Shown here one piece after another: positions 7,118-15,526 of a stretch of DNA of 64,000 nucleotides. Within the stretch, counting starts at the first letter, position 1. Every line of letters starts with the position of its first letter. The notes under the pieces were generated by a model. The model was given only the letters and a program-made list of their open reading frames with translations, was not told the DNA's origin and did no database searches. The position numbers and the translations under genes are program-made. Origin of the DNA: Sphingomonas sp. CROZ-RG-20F-R02-07 (lineage in GTDB: Bacteria > Pseudomonadota > Alphaproteobacteria > Sphingomonadales > Sphingomonadaceae); the NCBI RefSeq assembly GCF_022662335.1, contig NZ_JAKNQJ010000003.1, positions 186,001-250,000 of the forward strand. Reading direction: 5' to 3'.

Positions 7118-9916
7118 TTAAAAGCGAAAGCGCGCGCCCACCGAATAGATGCGCCCTTCGTACCGGACGTCCCGCGGATAGATGGGGGCGCCGACATAGC
7201 TTCCCCAAGGCTTGCCCAGAAGATTGGTCGCGTCCGCCGTCAGCGTGATGTTCGACAGAATGTCGTAGCTGGCCGACAGATCGAGCCGGCTGATCGCCTT
7301 GTTGTACACCGTCGCGAATACGCCCGGCGCGGTGTAGGACGAGATGTAGCGCGAGCGGTCGTTATAGGCGAGGCGAACCGACACCGGCCCCTTTTCGTAC
7401 AGGCCGATCAGGTTGTAGCTGAACTTCGACACGTTCGGGATCTCGCCCGCGGTGGTCGAGAGGCCCGGTACGGACGGCAGCGTTTCCTTGCCGTCGATAT
7501 AGGTGCCGTTCGCCTGAATGCCGAAGCCGCTGAGGAAGCCGGGCAGGAAGTCGAAGAAGGTCGAGAACGCCGCCTCGATGCCCTTGATCTGGCCGCTGCC
7601 GGCGTTCTGCGGGCGGTAGACGAGGATCGAACCGACCGTCGGATCGGTCTCGCGGGTGCCGAACACGTCGATGAAGCCGTTGATCTTGCGGTAGAAGCCG
7701 GCGACCGACACCGAACTGCTGCGGCCGAAATAATATTCCACCGATGCGTCGTAGTTGGTCGATCGGATCGGCTGCAGGTTCGGGTTGCCGCCATTGCCGG
7801 TATAGGAGATGTCGCCGCCGATCGTACCCTGCTGGATCACCAGCGCGGGATTGATCTGGTTGAAGCCGGGGCGCGTCAGCGATTTGGTGAAGGCGAGACG
7901 GACGAGCAGCTTGCTGGTCAGGTTGGCCTGCAAATTGACGTTGGGCAGGATGTCGACATAGCTCTGCTTGGTGTTGATGGGCGAGAAGGTGGTCGCGCCC
8001 GCCACCGTCGTCGACGATGTCGTGCCGCGCAGCGTGTTGTTGGTGACGACCAGCCGCGCACCGATCACGCCTTCGATCGGGATGCCGATGTCGAACGTCA
8101 GATGGCCTTGCGCATAGCTTGCGATCGTACGCTCGGTGGCGGCGAAGGAGTTGACCGGATTATAGTCGGGCACCGCCGGCGCCCATACCGCCTGCGCGGC
8201 GGCCGATGCGCCCGACGCGACCAGACCCTGGCGGACGAACTGGCGGATCGCGGCCAGATTGTTGACGATCCCGTCGGTCGAGAACTGCCAGTAGCTGTGG
8301 AACTGCTGGACGTCGTTACCCTCGAATCCGGGCGCGATGATCCCGCCCGAACTTGCCCCGGGCACCGAGGTGATCGGGATGTTCAGCTGTGGGAAGGACG
8401 CGTAGCGATCGCCCGACTGCGAGGAGGCGTCGCGGCTGGCGTAGCGGAAACCGAAATCGAGCTTGGGCAGGAAGGTGATGCCCGTGTCCAGCTTCAACGT
8501 GGTCAGCGACTGCCACTGCGAGCCCGCGGAGCGGCTGCGCTGATCGTAGAGCCCGCGGAAATTATAGGCGGAGGGCTGGGTGAAATCGACGCCGCTCGGC
8601 GTGAAATCGACGCTGCCCTGCACGTTCAGGTGCACGTCGAGCGAAAGCGGCGACGTGACGACCGTGTCGAACATGTTGTACTGGCTCGACACGACCGATT
8701 TGGTGTAGGCCAGATCGGTGGTGATCTCGGCGATGCCGGTGTGCCACTTGGCGCCGATCGCCCCCTGGGTGGTGTCGGACCGGTCCTGCGTCACCCATTT
8801 GGACGGGCCGTTCGCCAGCCCGACATTGGCCTGGTAACTCGCCGGCGTCAGGCCGCTGGGAATGAGCACCACATTGTTGAGCGAGGGCGCGCGCGTCTGA
8901 ACGGCAATGCCGAAGAAATCGTCGCCGCTGCGCCCGCGGTACGCCTGCCACAGGCCGTCGGCATAGATTTCAAGATTGTCGGTGGGGCGCCACTGAAGCG
9001 AACCGTTGACCGACGGCCGCTGGCGATAGCCGCGCGCATAATAGAGGCCGATGTCCTGCGGGTAGGTGAAATTGCGTCCGACCGACGCCGGGGTCACCGT
9101 CTGGGTGGGCAGCAGATAATCCTGGAAGCCCTGATAGCGGACCGCGTTGAGATAGTTCGCGCGGGTATAGGAGACGTTCAACAGCGCGCCGATCTCGCCG
9201 ATGCCGGTCTGCCAGCGATCGGAGATCAGAAGGCTGCCATTGGGATCATATTTGTGCGACTCGTCATTGTAGGTGCCGCGCACGGAGCCGGCGAGCTCGA
9301 ACCCCTTGAAATCGAACGGGCGGCGCAGGCCGATGTTGATGAGGCCGGCGATCCCGCCCTCCAGATTCTCGGCGGTGGTGTTCTTGAACACCTCCAGCTT
9401 GGCGAGCGACTGCGCGGGGAAATCCTGGAACGACACGGTGCGTCCGTCGGCGGTGAAGATCTCGCGGCCCTGCAGCGTGGTCTGCACGTTGGGCAGGCCG
9501 CGGATGACGACGCTGTTGGCTTCGTCGCGGAAACGTTCGACCTGAACGCCGGTGACGCGGGCGAGCGCCTCTGCGGCGTTGTTGTCGGGGAATTTGCCGA
9601 TGTCCTCGGCGACCAGCGCATCGACGATCGCCACCGCGTTGCGCTTCAGGTTCTGCGCGCTGGCGAGGCTCTGGCGGAGGCCCGTGACCACGATGTCGCC
9701 GCCCGTCGTGGCGTCGCCGGCAGAAGGCGTGGCGGCGTCGCTCGCCTGCGTCTTCTGGGACGACCCGTCGCCCGCATCGGTCCGGAGCGTCGACGTATCG
9801 CCCGACGGGATCACGTTGCCGGTCGCGGTCTTGTCCTGAGCGAAGGCGGGACCGGCCAGCGCGAGCGCGAGACCTGCAACCGAGGACGAACGAAGTAGCC
9901 GAGACGTTTTCACCAT
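7118..9916 (-). CDS. TonB-dependent outer-membrane receptor
   Basis: A 932-aa gated porin for import of large substrates across the outer membrane, energised by TonB-ExbBD. It has a Sec signal ending AGPAFAQ, a Thr/Ser/Asp-rich stretch, then a TonB-box-like GDIVVTG. The plug contains EDIGKFPDNNAAEAL, RVTGVQVER and VVIRGLPNVQTTLQGREIF. The C-terminal barrel ends in FRF, as expected for BAM targeting. This plug type is common in the carbohydrate receptors of sphingomonads and Caulobacter. The adjacent GH127 gene suggests an arabinose-containing glycan as substrate. GGAGAGGG precedes the ATG. Confidence 0.93.
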   Translation of the reverse strand: MVKTSRLLRSSSVAGLALALAGPAFAQDKTATGNVIPSGDTSTLRTDAGDGSSQKTQASDAATPSAGDATTGGDIVVTGLRQSLASAQNLKRNAVAIVDALVAEDIGKFPDNNAAEALARVTGVQVERFRDEANSVVIRGLPNVQTTLQGREIFTADGRTVSFQDFPAQSLAKLEVFKNTTAENLEGGIAGLINIGLRRPFDFKGFELAGSVRGTYNDESHKYDPNGSLLISDRWQTGIGEIGALLNVSYTRANYLNAVRYQGFQDYLLPTQTVTPASVGRNFTYPQDIGLYYARGYRQRPSVNGSLQWRPTDNLEIYADGLWQAYRGRSGDDFFGIAVQTRAPSLNNVVLIPSGLTPASYQANVGLANGPSKWVTQDRSDTTQGAIGAKWHTGIAEITTDLAYTKSVVSSQYNMFDTVVTSPLSLDVHLNVQGSVDFTPSGVDFTQPSAYNFRGLYDQRSRSAGSQWQSLTTLKLDTGITFLPKLDFGFRYASRDASSQSGDRYASFPQLNIPITSVPGASSGGIIAPGFEGNDVQQFHSYWQFSTDGIVNNLAAIRQFVRQGLVASGASAAAQAVWAPAVPDYNPVNSFAATERTIASYAQGHLTFDIGIPIEGVIGARLVVTNNTLRGTTSSTTVAGATTFSPINTKQSYVDILPNVNLQANLTSKLLVRLAFTKSLTRPGFNQINPALVIQQGTIGGDISYTGNGGNPNLQPIRSTNYDASVEYYFGRSSSVSVAGFYRKINGFIDVFGTRETDPTVGSILVYRPQNAGSGQIKGIEAAFSTFFDFLPGFLSGFGIQANGTYIDGKETLPSVPGLSTTAGEIPNVSKFSYNLIGLYEKGPVSVRLAYNDRSRYISSYTAPGVFATVYNKAISRLDLSASYDILSNITLTADATNLLGKPWGSYVGAPIYPRDVRYEGRIYSVGARFRF

Positions 9917-10327
9917 TTTTCCCTCTCCTGATCGTGCGGATCATTGCCCGCTTTCGATGAGCCCAATCTCCGGCACCGGCCGGGCGATGTCAAGCATTTG
10001 TAGGGGTAATGGTGAATTTATCGATGTCATTCTTGCTGCCGGCTTCGGTCGGCTCACGGAGTCACTCCATATATCCTTGAAATTTGGGAGTTTTGCCTAG
10101 GCTTGCGATTAATATAATCCTCGGAGTAAAACGGTTGAAAGGTTCCAAAGGCGACATGGCCCGGCATTCCGGCGGGACGTCGGACGAAAAGATGTTGGCG
10201 GCCGAGCCGACGGGCGGCAAAGCTGCTCGCCTGCGCAATGGTCCGATCGATCGGTGATCCCGATACTACCGTTGTCGCAGGCGAAACGTGAGCGCGTCGG
10301 ACCCCAAGCGCGGGAGAGAAAATCGGC
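9917..10327. other. divergent regulatory region, no gene
   Basis: 411 bases between the TonB receptor and the GntR-type regulator, less GC-rich than the flanks. It holds a TTGACA promoter candidate for the receptor (9965-9993), a short palindrome GGAGTCACTCC (10058-10068) that could be an operator half-set, and a TATAAT hexamer (10113-10118) on the plus strand with only a weak -35. No supported coding sequence was found. Confidence 0.6.
9965..9993 (-). promoter_or_regulatory. sigma-70-type promoter of the TonB receptor (candidate)
   Basis: Reading the minus strand, a perfect TTGACA (9993-9988) is followed after 17 bases by GAGATT (9970-9965), which has 3 of 6 -10 matches. The predicted start is about 40 bases upstream of the receptor ATG. 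The -35 is strong and the -10 weak, consistent with an activated promoter. Confidence 0.45.
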
Positions 10328-11077
10328 ATGAAGAATGGCACGATAGCCGAGGAAGCAGGGAAAGAACGCGGGTCCGGCAGACGACTGCGCGGCGCGGTGA
10401 TCCATATGCTCGGCCGCGCGATCCTGACGGGCGAACATAAGCCCGGCGACATTCTTGCGGGGGAAGTGGCCTATGCCGAGGCGCTCGGCGTGTCGCGCGG
10501 CGCCTATCGCGAGGCGATCCAGGGGCTGATCGCCAAGGGACTGGTCGAAAGCCGACCCCGAACGGGAACGCGCGTGCTGCCCCGCCAGCGCTGGAACATC
10601 CTCGACCCCGACGTTCTCGCCTGGGCGTTCGCCGGCGTTCCGGACATCCGGCTGTTGCGCAGCCTCTTTGAATTACGTTCGGCGGTGGAGCCCTTTGCGG
10701 CCCGGCTGGCGGCGGAGCGGCGGAGCGAGGACGATCTGACGATCATGCGCAATGCGCTCGAGGCGATGGATCGACTGACGCTCGCCACCGATGGCGGCCT
10801 GGAAGCGGACCGGGCATTTCACGAGGCGATCCTGTGCGCATCGCAGAACGACGCGCTGATCGCATTGAGCTCGAGCATCGCCGCGGGCGTGGAATGGACC
10901 ACCCGGTTCAAACAGCGCGATCGCGCTCTGCCGCGCGACCCGCTGCCCGATCACCGCCGGGTCTACGAGGCGATCGCCCGAGGCGATCCCGACGCGGCAG
11001 CGGCGGCCATGACCGTGCTCATCAAGCTAGCCATCGACGACACTTGGTTTGGCATGGGCGCAATGGTAGGAGTATAG
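10328..11077 (+). CDS. GntR-family transcriptional regulator (FadR subfamily, FCD domain)
   Basis: A 249-aa DNA-binding regulator. Residues 20-85 are a GntR winged helix ([20 protein letters not shown], then [17 protein letters not shown]). Residues 95-235 are an FCD effector domain ([48 protein letters not shown]), whose histidines usually bind a metal and a sugar acid or related ligand. It is divergent from the receptor-GH127 pair and probably controls it. The C-terminal tail after KLAIDD is short and unusual, and the gene stops just before insertion-sequence debris, so its last residues may have been altered. Confidence 0.9.
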   Translation: MKNGTIAEEAGKERGSGRRLRGAVIHMLGRAILTGEHKPGDILAGEVAYAEALGVSRGAYREAIQGLIAKGLVESRPRTGTRVLPRQRWNILDPDVLAWAFAGVPDIRLLRSLFELRSAVEPFAARLAAERRSEDDLTIMRNALEAMDRLTLATDGGLEADRAFHEAILCASQNDALIALSSSIAAGVEWTTRFKQRDRALPRDPLPDHRRVYEAIARGDPDAAAAAMTVLIKLAIDDTWFGMGAMVGV

Positions 11078-11248
11078 TCACCTCCGCTATAGTTGACCGA
11101 TTGGGCCTGTTTGGCAAGTCGGTCGTGTACCAGGCTTTCCATGTCTGCCGGCATTGGCATGGCTTTTAACAGGCTGCTGAAAAGGCCAGGGTTTAGCGAT
11201 AAAGATGGTGTCGTCGCCATTGTCGTAGGCGAATTCGCCCTCAAGCCA

Positions 11249-11338
11249 TACCTGTTCGTTGGCATTGACCGCACCAGCAAGTTCGCGGTGACGCAGTTGG
11301 TCGACAAGGCTGACAGGCGGGCGGCGTGGGAGTTCCTC
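11249..11338 (+). mobile_element. IS481-like transposase fragment
   Basis: Thirty codons read [20 protein letters not shown] followed by [10 protein letters not shown]. This is the start of the integrase catalytic core of IS481-type transposases, where the D of GIDRTSK is the first catalytic acid. The frame ends at the junction with the IS3 end. The upstream part is too degraded to read. Confidence 0.7.
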
Positions 11339-11358
11339 TGACCTGTTCCCCTTTCAGG
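11339..11358. repeat. probable IS3-type terminal inverted repeat (single end)
   Basis: TGACCTGTTCCCCTTTCAGG starts immediately after the IS481 reading frame is cut. From memory, IS3/IS407 ends begin TGACCTG followed by a C-rich run. The opposite end was not found; the left part of the element seems deleted at about 11665. Confidence 0.5.
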
Positions 11359-11665
11359 CCGCTGATAACTTAGCTTCGTCGTCTTTATGCCCGTGGCGAG
11401 GGCGGCTCGTAAACTCAGCGGGTGCCAACCCGCCAAGGCTGCTGTGCGGACGCACGGTGTGTAGTCCGTCCGCCATGCCTCGATGATCCGTCTCGCCACA
11501 GCCAGCGATGGGAACAGGTGCTCGTTCAGGCACTCGTCGCGCAAGCGACCATTAAACGATTCCACAAAGCCATTCTGTTGCGGCCTCTCGACTTTGCTCA
11601 GGAGAGCCTTGCCCGGCGCGATGTAGTGCCAATCGACCCCGGTGTCCTGGCCCAGGACTCGTTGA
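11339..11665 (-). pseudogene. IS3-family transposase (orfB) remnant
   Basis: The minus strand encodes [10 protein letters not shown], then [20 protein letters not shown], then [20 protein letters not shown], the hallmark C-terminal half of the IS3/IS407-type DDE integrase; the E of [12 protein letters not shown] is catalytic. An extra 9 residues (ALLSKVERP) split the GKPQQNGF motif, and the frame is lost after WRTDY, so the gene is dead. The first catalytic half is missing. TGACCTGTTCCCC at 11339 looks like the terminal inverted repeat. Confidence 0.8.
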
Positions 11666-11740
11666 TCATAGCCAGAAGATGACGGTGGCGGATAGCGCGA
11701 TGGTGAAGAAGAAGACCCTCGGGCAGGGTCGCTTAAAGTA
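11666..11740 (-). mobile_element. IS5-family transposase, C-terminal remnant
   Basis: The final 24 codons read [20 protein letters not shown] followed by FWL and TGA. From memory this resembles the end of IS5/IS427-group transposases (RYDRCPKVFLSAIALAATVIFWL-like). A second, different IS5 C-terminus lies at 5164. No catalytic region remains. Confidence 0.5.
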
Positions 11741-11804
11741 TCGATGGTGCCAACTTGTGCCGGACGCGGCATGCAAGTGCATGAGTTGGCGTGGACGGGA
11801 GCAG

Positions 11805-12294
11805 ATGATCGATAGAAGCAACACAAGCGCACCTCTGACCGACCAGGTCAGCGCGGCCATGCTTCACAATGTCGGACTATTCCTCAAGAGGGCGGCGGAG
11901 GAGATCGCAGCTCATGGCGACGGCTCTAACGCGACCTTCGGTATCGACCGTACGACGCTCGTCACCGTCCTCATGCAGATAGCCGTCGAGCTTTCGGCGA
12001 CGGCCCTGGTCCTCAAGCATGAGGGGTTCGTCGGCGTGACGAAGCCCAAGGACCTGCCGACGACGGATGCCGAAGCGAAGGCGCTCGGGGAGGAGGCCAA
12101 GATCCGAACCATCAACTTCGAGCAGATGAAGCCCAAGGCCGCCAAATACCTGGGGACGAGGCATTCTGGCTTAATGTCGACTTCCTGCAGCGCACCCGGA
12201 ACAAGCTCGTCCACTTCCATGCGCCGATCATCGAGGAGGATCGGTTCGATCTCAAGTATGACGCCGTGCAGGTCCTCCTGCAGATCATCGATGG
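11805..12294 (+). pseudogene. HEPN-like gene, frameshifted and cut at tRNA-Lys
   Basis: The first frame gives about 117 residues from [11 protein letters not shown], through a helical block (LHNVGLFLKRAAEEIAAHGD, TTLVTVLMQIAVELSATALV) to KPKAAKYLG. At about 12155 the frame shifts by one base in a G run (GGGG where GGGGG would restore it). The coding sense continues as DEAFWLNVDFLQRTRNKLVH and FHAPIIEEDRFDLKYDAVQV, ending at the tRNA boundary. RNKLVH fits the R-x4-H RNase motif of HEPN domains, common in toxins and abortive-infection proteins. The function is inferred from the motif and helical pattern only. The frameshift could also be a sequencing error. Confidence 0.6.
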
Positions 12295-12367
12295 TGGGTC
12301 CGCCGGGGCTCGAACCCGGGACCTCTCGATTAAAAGTCGCTTGCTCTACCGACTGAGCTACGGACCC
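12295..12367 (-). tRNA. tRNA-Lys (anticodon TTT)
   Basis: The minus strand folds as a 73-nt tRNA. The acceptor stem is GGGTCCG/CGGACCC, the D arm GCTC/GAGC, and the T arm CCGGG-TTCGAGC-CCCGG; the anticodon loop is CTTTTAA with anticodon TTT. The top of the anticodon stem is weakly paired (only the three pairs next to the loop are canonical). CCA is not encoded. Its 5' end overlaps the folK stop region by 10 bases, and its 3' end is the exact right border of the accessory block. Confidence 0.93.
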
Positions 12368-12864
12368 CCGCCATCGATGCACCGCGCCCTAGGTCTGCGG
12401 TGGCGGGCGGTCAACCGCGCAGAGAGATGGCGCATCGTCAGACCGCTCGTCGGATCGCGCCACTCCGGCGCGATTTCGGCGAGCGGGGCGAGCACGAACG
12501 CCCGCATCGGCAGCGCGGCATGCGGTACGCGCAGCCCCGGGTCAGCCCAGATCCCGCCCGACCACAGCAGGATGTCGAGATCGAGCGCCCGCGCCCCCCA
12601 GCGCCGCCCCGGACGGCGCCCGAACCGGCGTTCGATCCGCTTCAGCCGCGCCAGCAGTTCGGGGGGCGATTCGTCCGTTGCGATCAGCACCGCGGCGTTG
12701 GCGAAGCGGCGGATCGAGGGGCCGAGCGGTGCGGTGCTCCGGATCCGCGACACCGCCATGATGCCGCCGATCGCGTCCAGCGCGGCCGCCAGCGTCGCGG
12801 CGGGGTCGCCATATCGCGTCCGGCGATTGCCGCCGAGGCCGATCGCATAGGTTGTCGTGCTCAC
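12358..12864 (-). CDS. folK: 2-amino-4-hydroxy-6-hydroxymethyldihydropteridine diphosphokinase
   Basis: Transfers pyrophosphate from ATP to the pterin alcohol in folate synthesis. The 168-aa protein has the HPPK fold: GLGGNRR near the N-terminus, RSTAPLGPSIRRFANAAVLI, and the ATP/Mg motif RRWGARALDLDIL followed by VPHAALPMRAFVLAPLAEIAP. The start is taken as GTG at 12864; upstream in-frame residues do not look like HPPK. It is divergent from the uracil-DNA glycosylase gene. The TAG stop lies inside the 5' part of tRNA-Lys, so gene and tRNA overlap by 10 bases. Confidence 0.9.
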   Translation of the reverse strand: MSTTTYAIGLGGNRRTRYGDPAATLAAALDAIGGIMAVSRIRSTAPLGPSIRRFANAAVLIATDESPPELLARLKRIERRFGRRPGRRWGARALDLDILLWSGGIWADPGLRVPHAALPMRAFVLAPLAEIAPEWRDPTSGLTMRHLSARLTARHRRPRARCIDGGGP

Positions 12865-12886
12865 ACAGGCGTCGTACCGCGCCGCG

Positions 12887-13624
12887 ATGGAATTCGCACC
12901 CTCCCCGATCCCGCAGACCGAACCGCCGCGCGATTGCCCGCGCTGCCCGCGCCTCGTCGCGTTCCGCGACGAACTGCGCGTCGAATATCCCGATTGGTGG
13001 AACGCCCCGGTCAACGCATTCGGCGATCCCGGCGCATGGCTCGGCATCGTCGGCCTGGCGCCGGGCAAACATGGCGCGAACCGCACCGGCCGGCCGTTCA
13101 CCGGCGATTATGCAGGCCAGCTGCTGTTCGACACGCTCGGCAAGTTCGGCCTGGCCACCGGCACCTATGCCGCCACGCCCGAAGACGATCTGGCACTCGA
13201 CGGGGCGATCATCATCAACGCGGTGAAATGCCTGCCGCCGCAGAACAAGCCGACGCCCGAGGAGATCCGCACCTGCCGCCCCTTCCTGGAGGGGCAGGCG
13301 GCGGTGCTGCCGCAGGCGCGCGTGTTCGTGGCGCTGGGGCAGATCGCCCACCAATCCGCCGTCAAGGTGCTCGGCGGGCGATTGCCCAAATGCAAGTTCG
13401 GCCATCTGGCGGAGCACCGGATGCCCGACGGGCGCGTGTTGATCGATAGCTATCACTGCTCGCGCTACAACACGAACACCGGGCGGCTGACCGCGCCGAT
13501 GTTCGAAGCCGTCTTCGCGCGCGCGCTCGAATTGCGCGATCAGGGCCGAGCGGAGCAGGCCCCAGCCGAGCAGGCCCCAGCCGAGCAGGCCCCAGCCGAG
13601 CAGGCCCCAGCCGAGCAGGACTGA
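12887..13624 (+). CDS. uracil-DNA glycosylase, family 5 (UDGb) with repeat tail
   Basis: A base-excision repair enzyme removing uracil and related lesions from DNA. Family 5 motifs are clear: GLAPGKHGANRTGRPFTGD (motif A) and HCSRYNTNTGRL (motif B). Four cysteines (CPRC near residue 17, KCLPP and RTC near 115-131) fit the 4Fe-4S cluster of UDGb. The 245-aa form starts at ATG 12887; a GTG ten codons upstream is also open. The C-terminus is a run of AEQAP repeats encoded by a 15-bp tandem repeat. It is divergent from folK. Confidence 0.9.
   Translation: MEFAPSPIPQTEPPRDCPRCPRLVAFRDELRVEYPDWWNAPVNAFGDPGAWLGIVGLAPGKHGANRTGRPFTGDYAGQLLFDTLGKFGLATGTYAATPEDDLALDGAIIINAVKCLPPQNKPTPEEIRTCRPFLEGQAAVLPQARVFVALGQIAHQSAVKVLGGRLPKCKFGHLAEHRMPDGRVLIDSYHCSRYNTNTGRLTAPMFEAVFARALELRDQGRAEQAPAEQAPAEQAPAEQAPAEQD
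13553..13621 (+). repeat. 15-bp tandem repeat in the uracil-DNA glycosylase 3' end
   Basis: Four perfect copies of GAGCAGGCCCCAGCC (13553-13612) plus a partial fifth that ends in the stop codon. Each unit encodes EQAPA, so gain or loss of units keeps the frame and changes only tail length. Confidence 0.95.
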
Positions 13625-13654
13625 GCGGGGCGGATCGCCGCCCCGCCGACGCGA

Positions 13655-14485
13655 TCAGAAGCTCGCGGTGACGGTGCCGACCACCACCGTCTTGGCCGCA
13701 CGGTGGAAATCGTCCGTGCCGAGCGCGAGATCATAGGGCCGCGTGTCCGACCGGCTGAGATTCGTCCCCACCGCCGAAACGTCGAACGTCAGCATGCGCC
13801 ATTTGTACGAAACGCCCGCGGCGAAATCGAGATAGTCCTGCGTGGCATAATCGAGCCCCCCCCCGGTATGCCCCAGATGGCTGTGCAGCGAGATCGGGGT
13901 TTTCGGAATCGCAAAGCCGAGTTCGCCGAAGACATAGATGTCATAGCGGCTGGGGGTCGCGAAATCCTTGAAATAGGCCTGGTTGGGCGCCCAGTTGATC
14001 CCCGCCTTGGTCGAGATCGGGCCGAACGCCTTGCTCACGTCGCCATAGATTTCGAAATAGCTTTCGCTCACCCCGACGGCCTTCCTGCTGCCGGGATAGA
14101 GATAGCCATAGACGCCGCCGTCGAGCACGACGCCCGACTTGCCGAGCGAATGGCTGTAGCCGCCATAGACGTCGATCTCGGTCCCGCCGATGTTGACCGC
14201 GTCGTTGCCGCTGGCGCTCGACCCCCAGGTGGAGACGTAGAAGCCGGATTTGTGCGTGATCGTGAAGGTGCCCTGGATCACGGGCCGGTTGTCGGATTGC
14301 GAGATGCCGCGGAAGCGATATTGGGTGGCCACGTCGACCGCCCCGGTGATGGCGAAATCCGAGGCGGGAGCCGCGGGCGGGGCGGCGGTTTCCGGCGAGG
14401 CCGGGGGAACGGACGAATCCTGTGCGAGCGCCGGGCTTGCCGCTGCGACGCCGAGCAGCAGGGCTGCGATAACGAACGATTTCAT
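13655..14485 (-). CDS. TorF-family putative porin
   Basis: A 276-aa outer-membrane beta-barrel. It has a Sec signal (residues 1-22, ending SPALAQ), a Pro/Ala-rich spacer, then ITGAVDVATQYRFRGISQSD, the typical opening of TorF-family porins. Alternating beta strands follow (FYVSTWGSS, GGTEIDVYGGYSHSLG, YDIYVFGELGFAIP), and the C-terminus ends VVVGTVTASF with a terminal Phe for barrel assembly. Substrate unknown. It stands alone between the UDG gene and the agmatine genes. Confidence 0.88.
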   Translation of the reverse strand: MKSFVIAALLLGVAAASPALAQDSSVPPASPETAAPPAAPASDFAITGAVDVATQYRFRGISQSDNRPVIQGTFTITHKSGFYVSTWGSSASGNDAVNIGGTEIDVYGGYSHSLGKSGVVLDGGVYGYLYPGSRKAVGVSESYFEIYGDVSKAFGPISTKAGINWAPNQAYFKDFATPSRYDIYVFGELGFAIPKTPISLHSHLGHTGGGLDYATQDYLDFAAGVSYKWRMLTFDVSAVGTNLSRSDTRPYDLALGTDDFHRAAKTVVVGTVTASF

Positions 14486-14646
14486 GGAACCTCCTCTTGG
14501 CTATGAGGTCCCACCTGCGCCGAACGATGTCTGGCCTCGTTGCGGGCCGGACTTTGCGTTCGCGGAGAAAACGCTGCCACGGCGGCCGGCAACCGACAAC
14601 AGCCAATTTCGTTACGCGAACGATTCGCGCAGCGATGTTGCCGAAA

Positions 14647-15495
14647 CTACACGTCCTGCACGAGCCGCCCATAGAGATCGGGCCGGCGATCGCGAAAGAA
14701 GCCGAACGCGGCCCGGTGCCGCTTCACGATATCCAGGTCGATCGTCGCGGTGATGACGCCCTCGTCGTCGCGGCCGAGTTCGGCCAGGATGTCGCCGCGC
14801 TCGTCGCAGATGAAGCTGGTGCCGTAGAAATGCTGGCCATGCTCCGTTCCGATCCGGTTCGCCGCGACGATCGGCACGACGTTGGAGACCGCATGGCCCA
14901 CCATCGCACGGCGCCACAGCCGCGCGGTGTCGAGGCTGGTGTCGTGCGGTTCGCTGCCGATCGCCGTCGGGTAGAACAGCATCTCGGCGCCCATCAGCAT
15001 CATCGCGCGCGCGGTTTCGGGATACCATTGGTCCCAGCAGACGCCGACGCCCAGCTTGCCCGCGGGATGCGGCCAGACCTTGAAGCCGGTGTTGCCGGGG
15101 CGGAAGTAGAATTTCTCCTCATAGCCCGGCCCGTCGGGAATGTGGCTCTTGCGATAGACGCCCTGGATCTCGCCATCGGGGCCGATCATCGCCAGGCTGT
15201 TGTAATGATGCGGGCCGTCCGCCTCGAAGAAGCTCGTCGGGATCGTCACCTTCAGCGCCTCGGCCAGCGCCTGCATCGCCAGCACCGCCTTGTGCTCGGC
15301 GACGGGCGCGGCGTTGGCGAACAGCCCCTCGTCCTCGACTCGGCAGAAATATTCGCCCTCGAACAATTCGGGCGGCAGGATCACCTGCGCACCGCGCGCC
15401 GCCGCCTCGTGGACGAGCCGCGAGACATTGGCGATGTTGGTGTCGATATCGGGCGTGAAGCCGAGTTGCAGCGCGGCGACGGTGATCTGGGTCAT
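14647..15495 (-). CDS. aguB: N-carbamoylputrescine amidase
   Basis: Hydrolyses N-carbamoylputrescine to putrescine, CO2 and ammonia, the last step of the agmatine route. A nitrilase-fold protein with the catalytic triad visible: Glu in PELFEGEYF, Lys in YRKSHIPDGP and Cys in GVCWDQWYPE. The length of 282 aa from ATG 15495 is normal; a TTG three codons upstream is possible. It follows aguA with a 31-base gap in one operon, which fixes the substrate assignment among nitrilase relatives. Confidence 0.95.
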   Translation of the reverse strand: MTQITVAALQLGFTPDIDTNIANVSRLVHEAAARGAQVILPPELFEGEYFCRVEDEGLFANAAPVAEHKAVLAMQALAEALKVTIPTSFFEADGPHHYNSLAMIGPDGEIQGVYRKSHIPDGPGYEEKFYFRPGNTGFKVWPHPAGKLGVGVCWDQWYPETARAMMLMGAEMLFYPTAIGSEPHDTSLDTARLWRRAMVGHAVSNVVPIVAANRIGTEHGQHFYGTSFICDERGDILAELGRDDEGVITATIDLDIVKRHRAAFGFFRDRRPDLYGRLVQDV

Positions 15496-15526
15496 GCGCG
15501 CCAAATAGGGCGGCGCCTGCCCGGCG

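Larger units (their letters stand above)
11078..11804. mobile_element. nested insertion-sequence scar (IS481, IS3 and IS5 pieces)
   Basis: A 727-base region without an intact gene, made of at least three transposase fragments. There is an IS481-like piece on the plus strand, cut by an IS3-family end that carries part of an IS3 orfB on the minus strand, followed by the C-terminus of an IS5-family transposase. None is complete, and several frameshifts are visible. It separates the GntR-type regulator from the HEPN-like remnant and tRNA-Lys. Confidence 0.75.

Noticed and set aside
7067..9898. 943-codon open frame on the plus strand
   Set aside because: It lies antisense to the TonB receptor, has no domain features and a composition (Arg, Gly, Ala, Asp) typical of reverse frames of GC-rich genes.
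10156..10257. 33-codon frame (MARHSGGTSDEK...) upstream of the GntR-type regulator
   Set aside because: No ribosome site, no recognisable family, and it lies in a promoter region.
13553..13621. CRISPR-like repeat array
   Set aside because: Units are 15 bases, directly adjacent with no spacers, and translated in frame; it is a coding tandem repeat.
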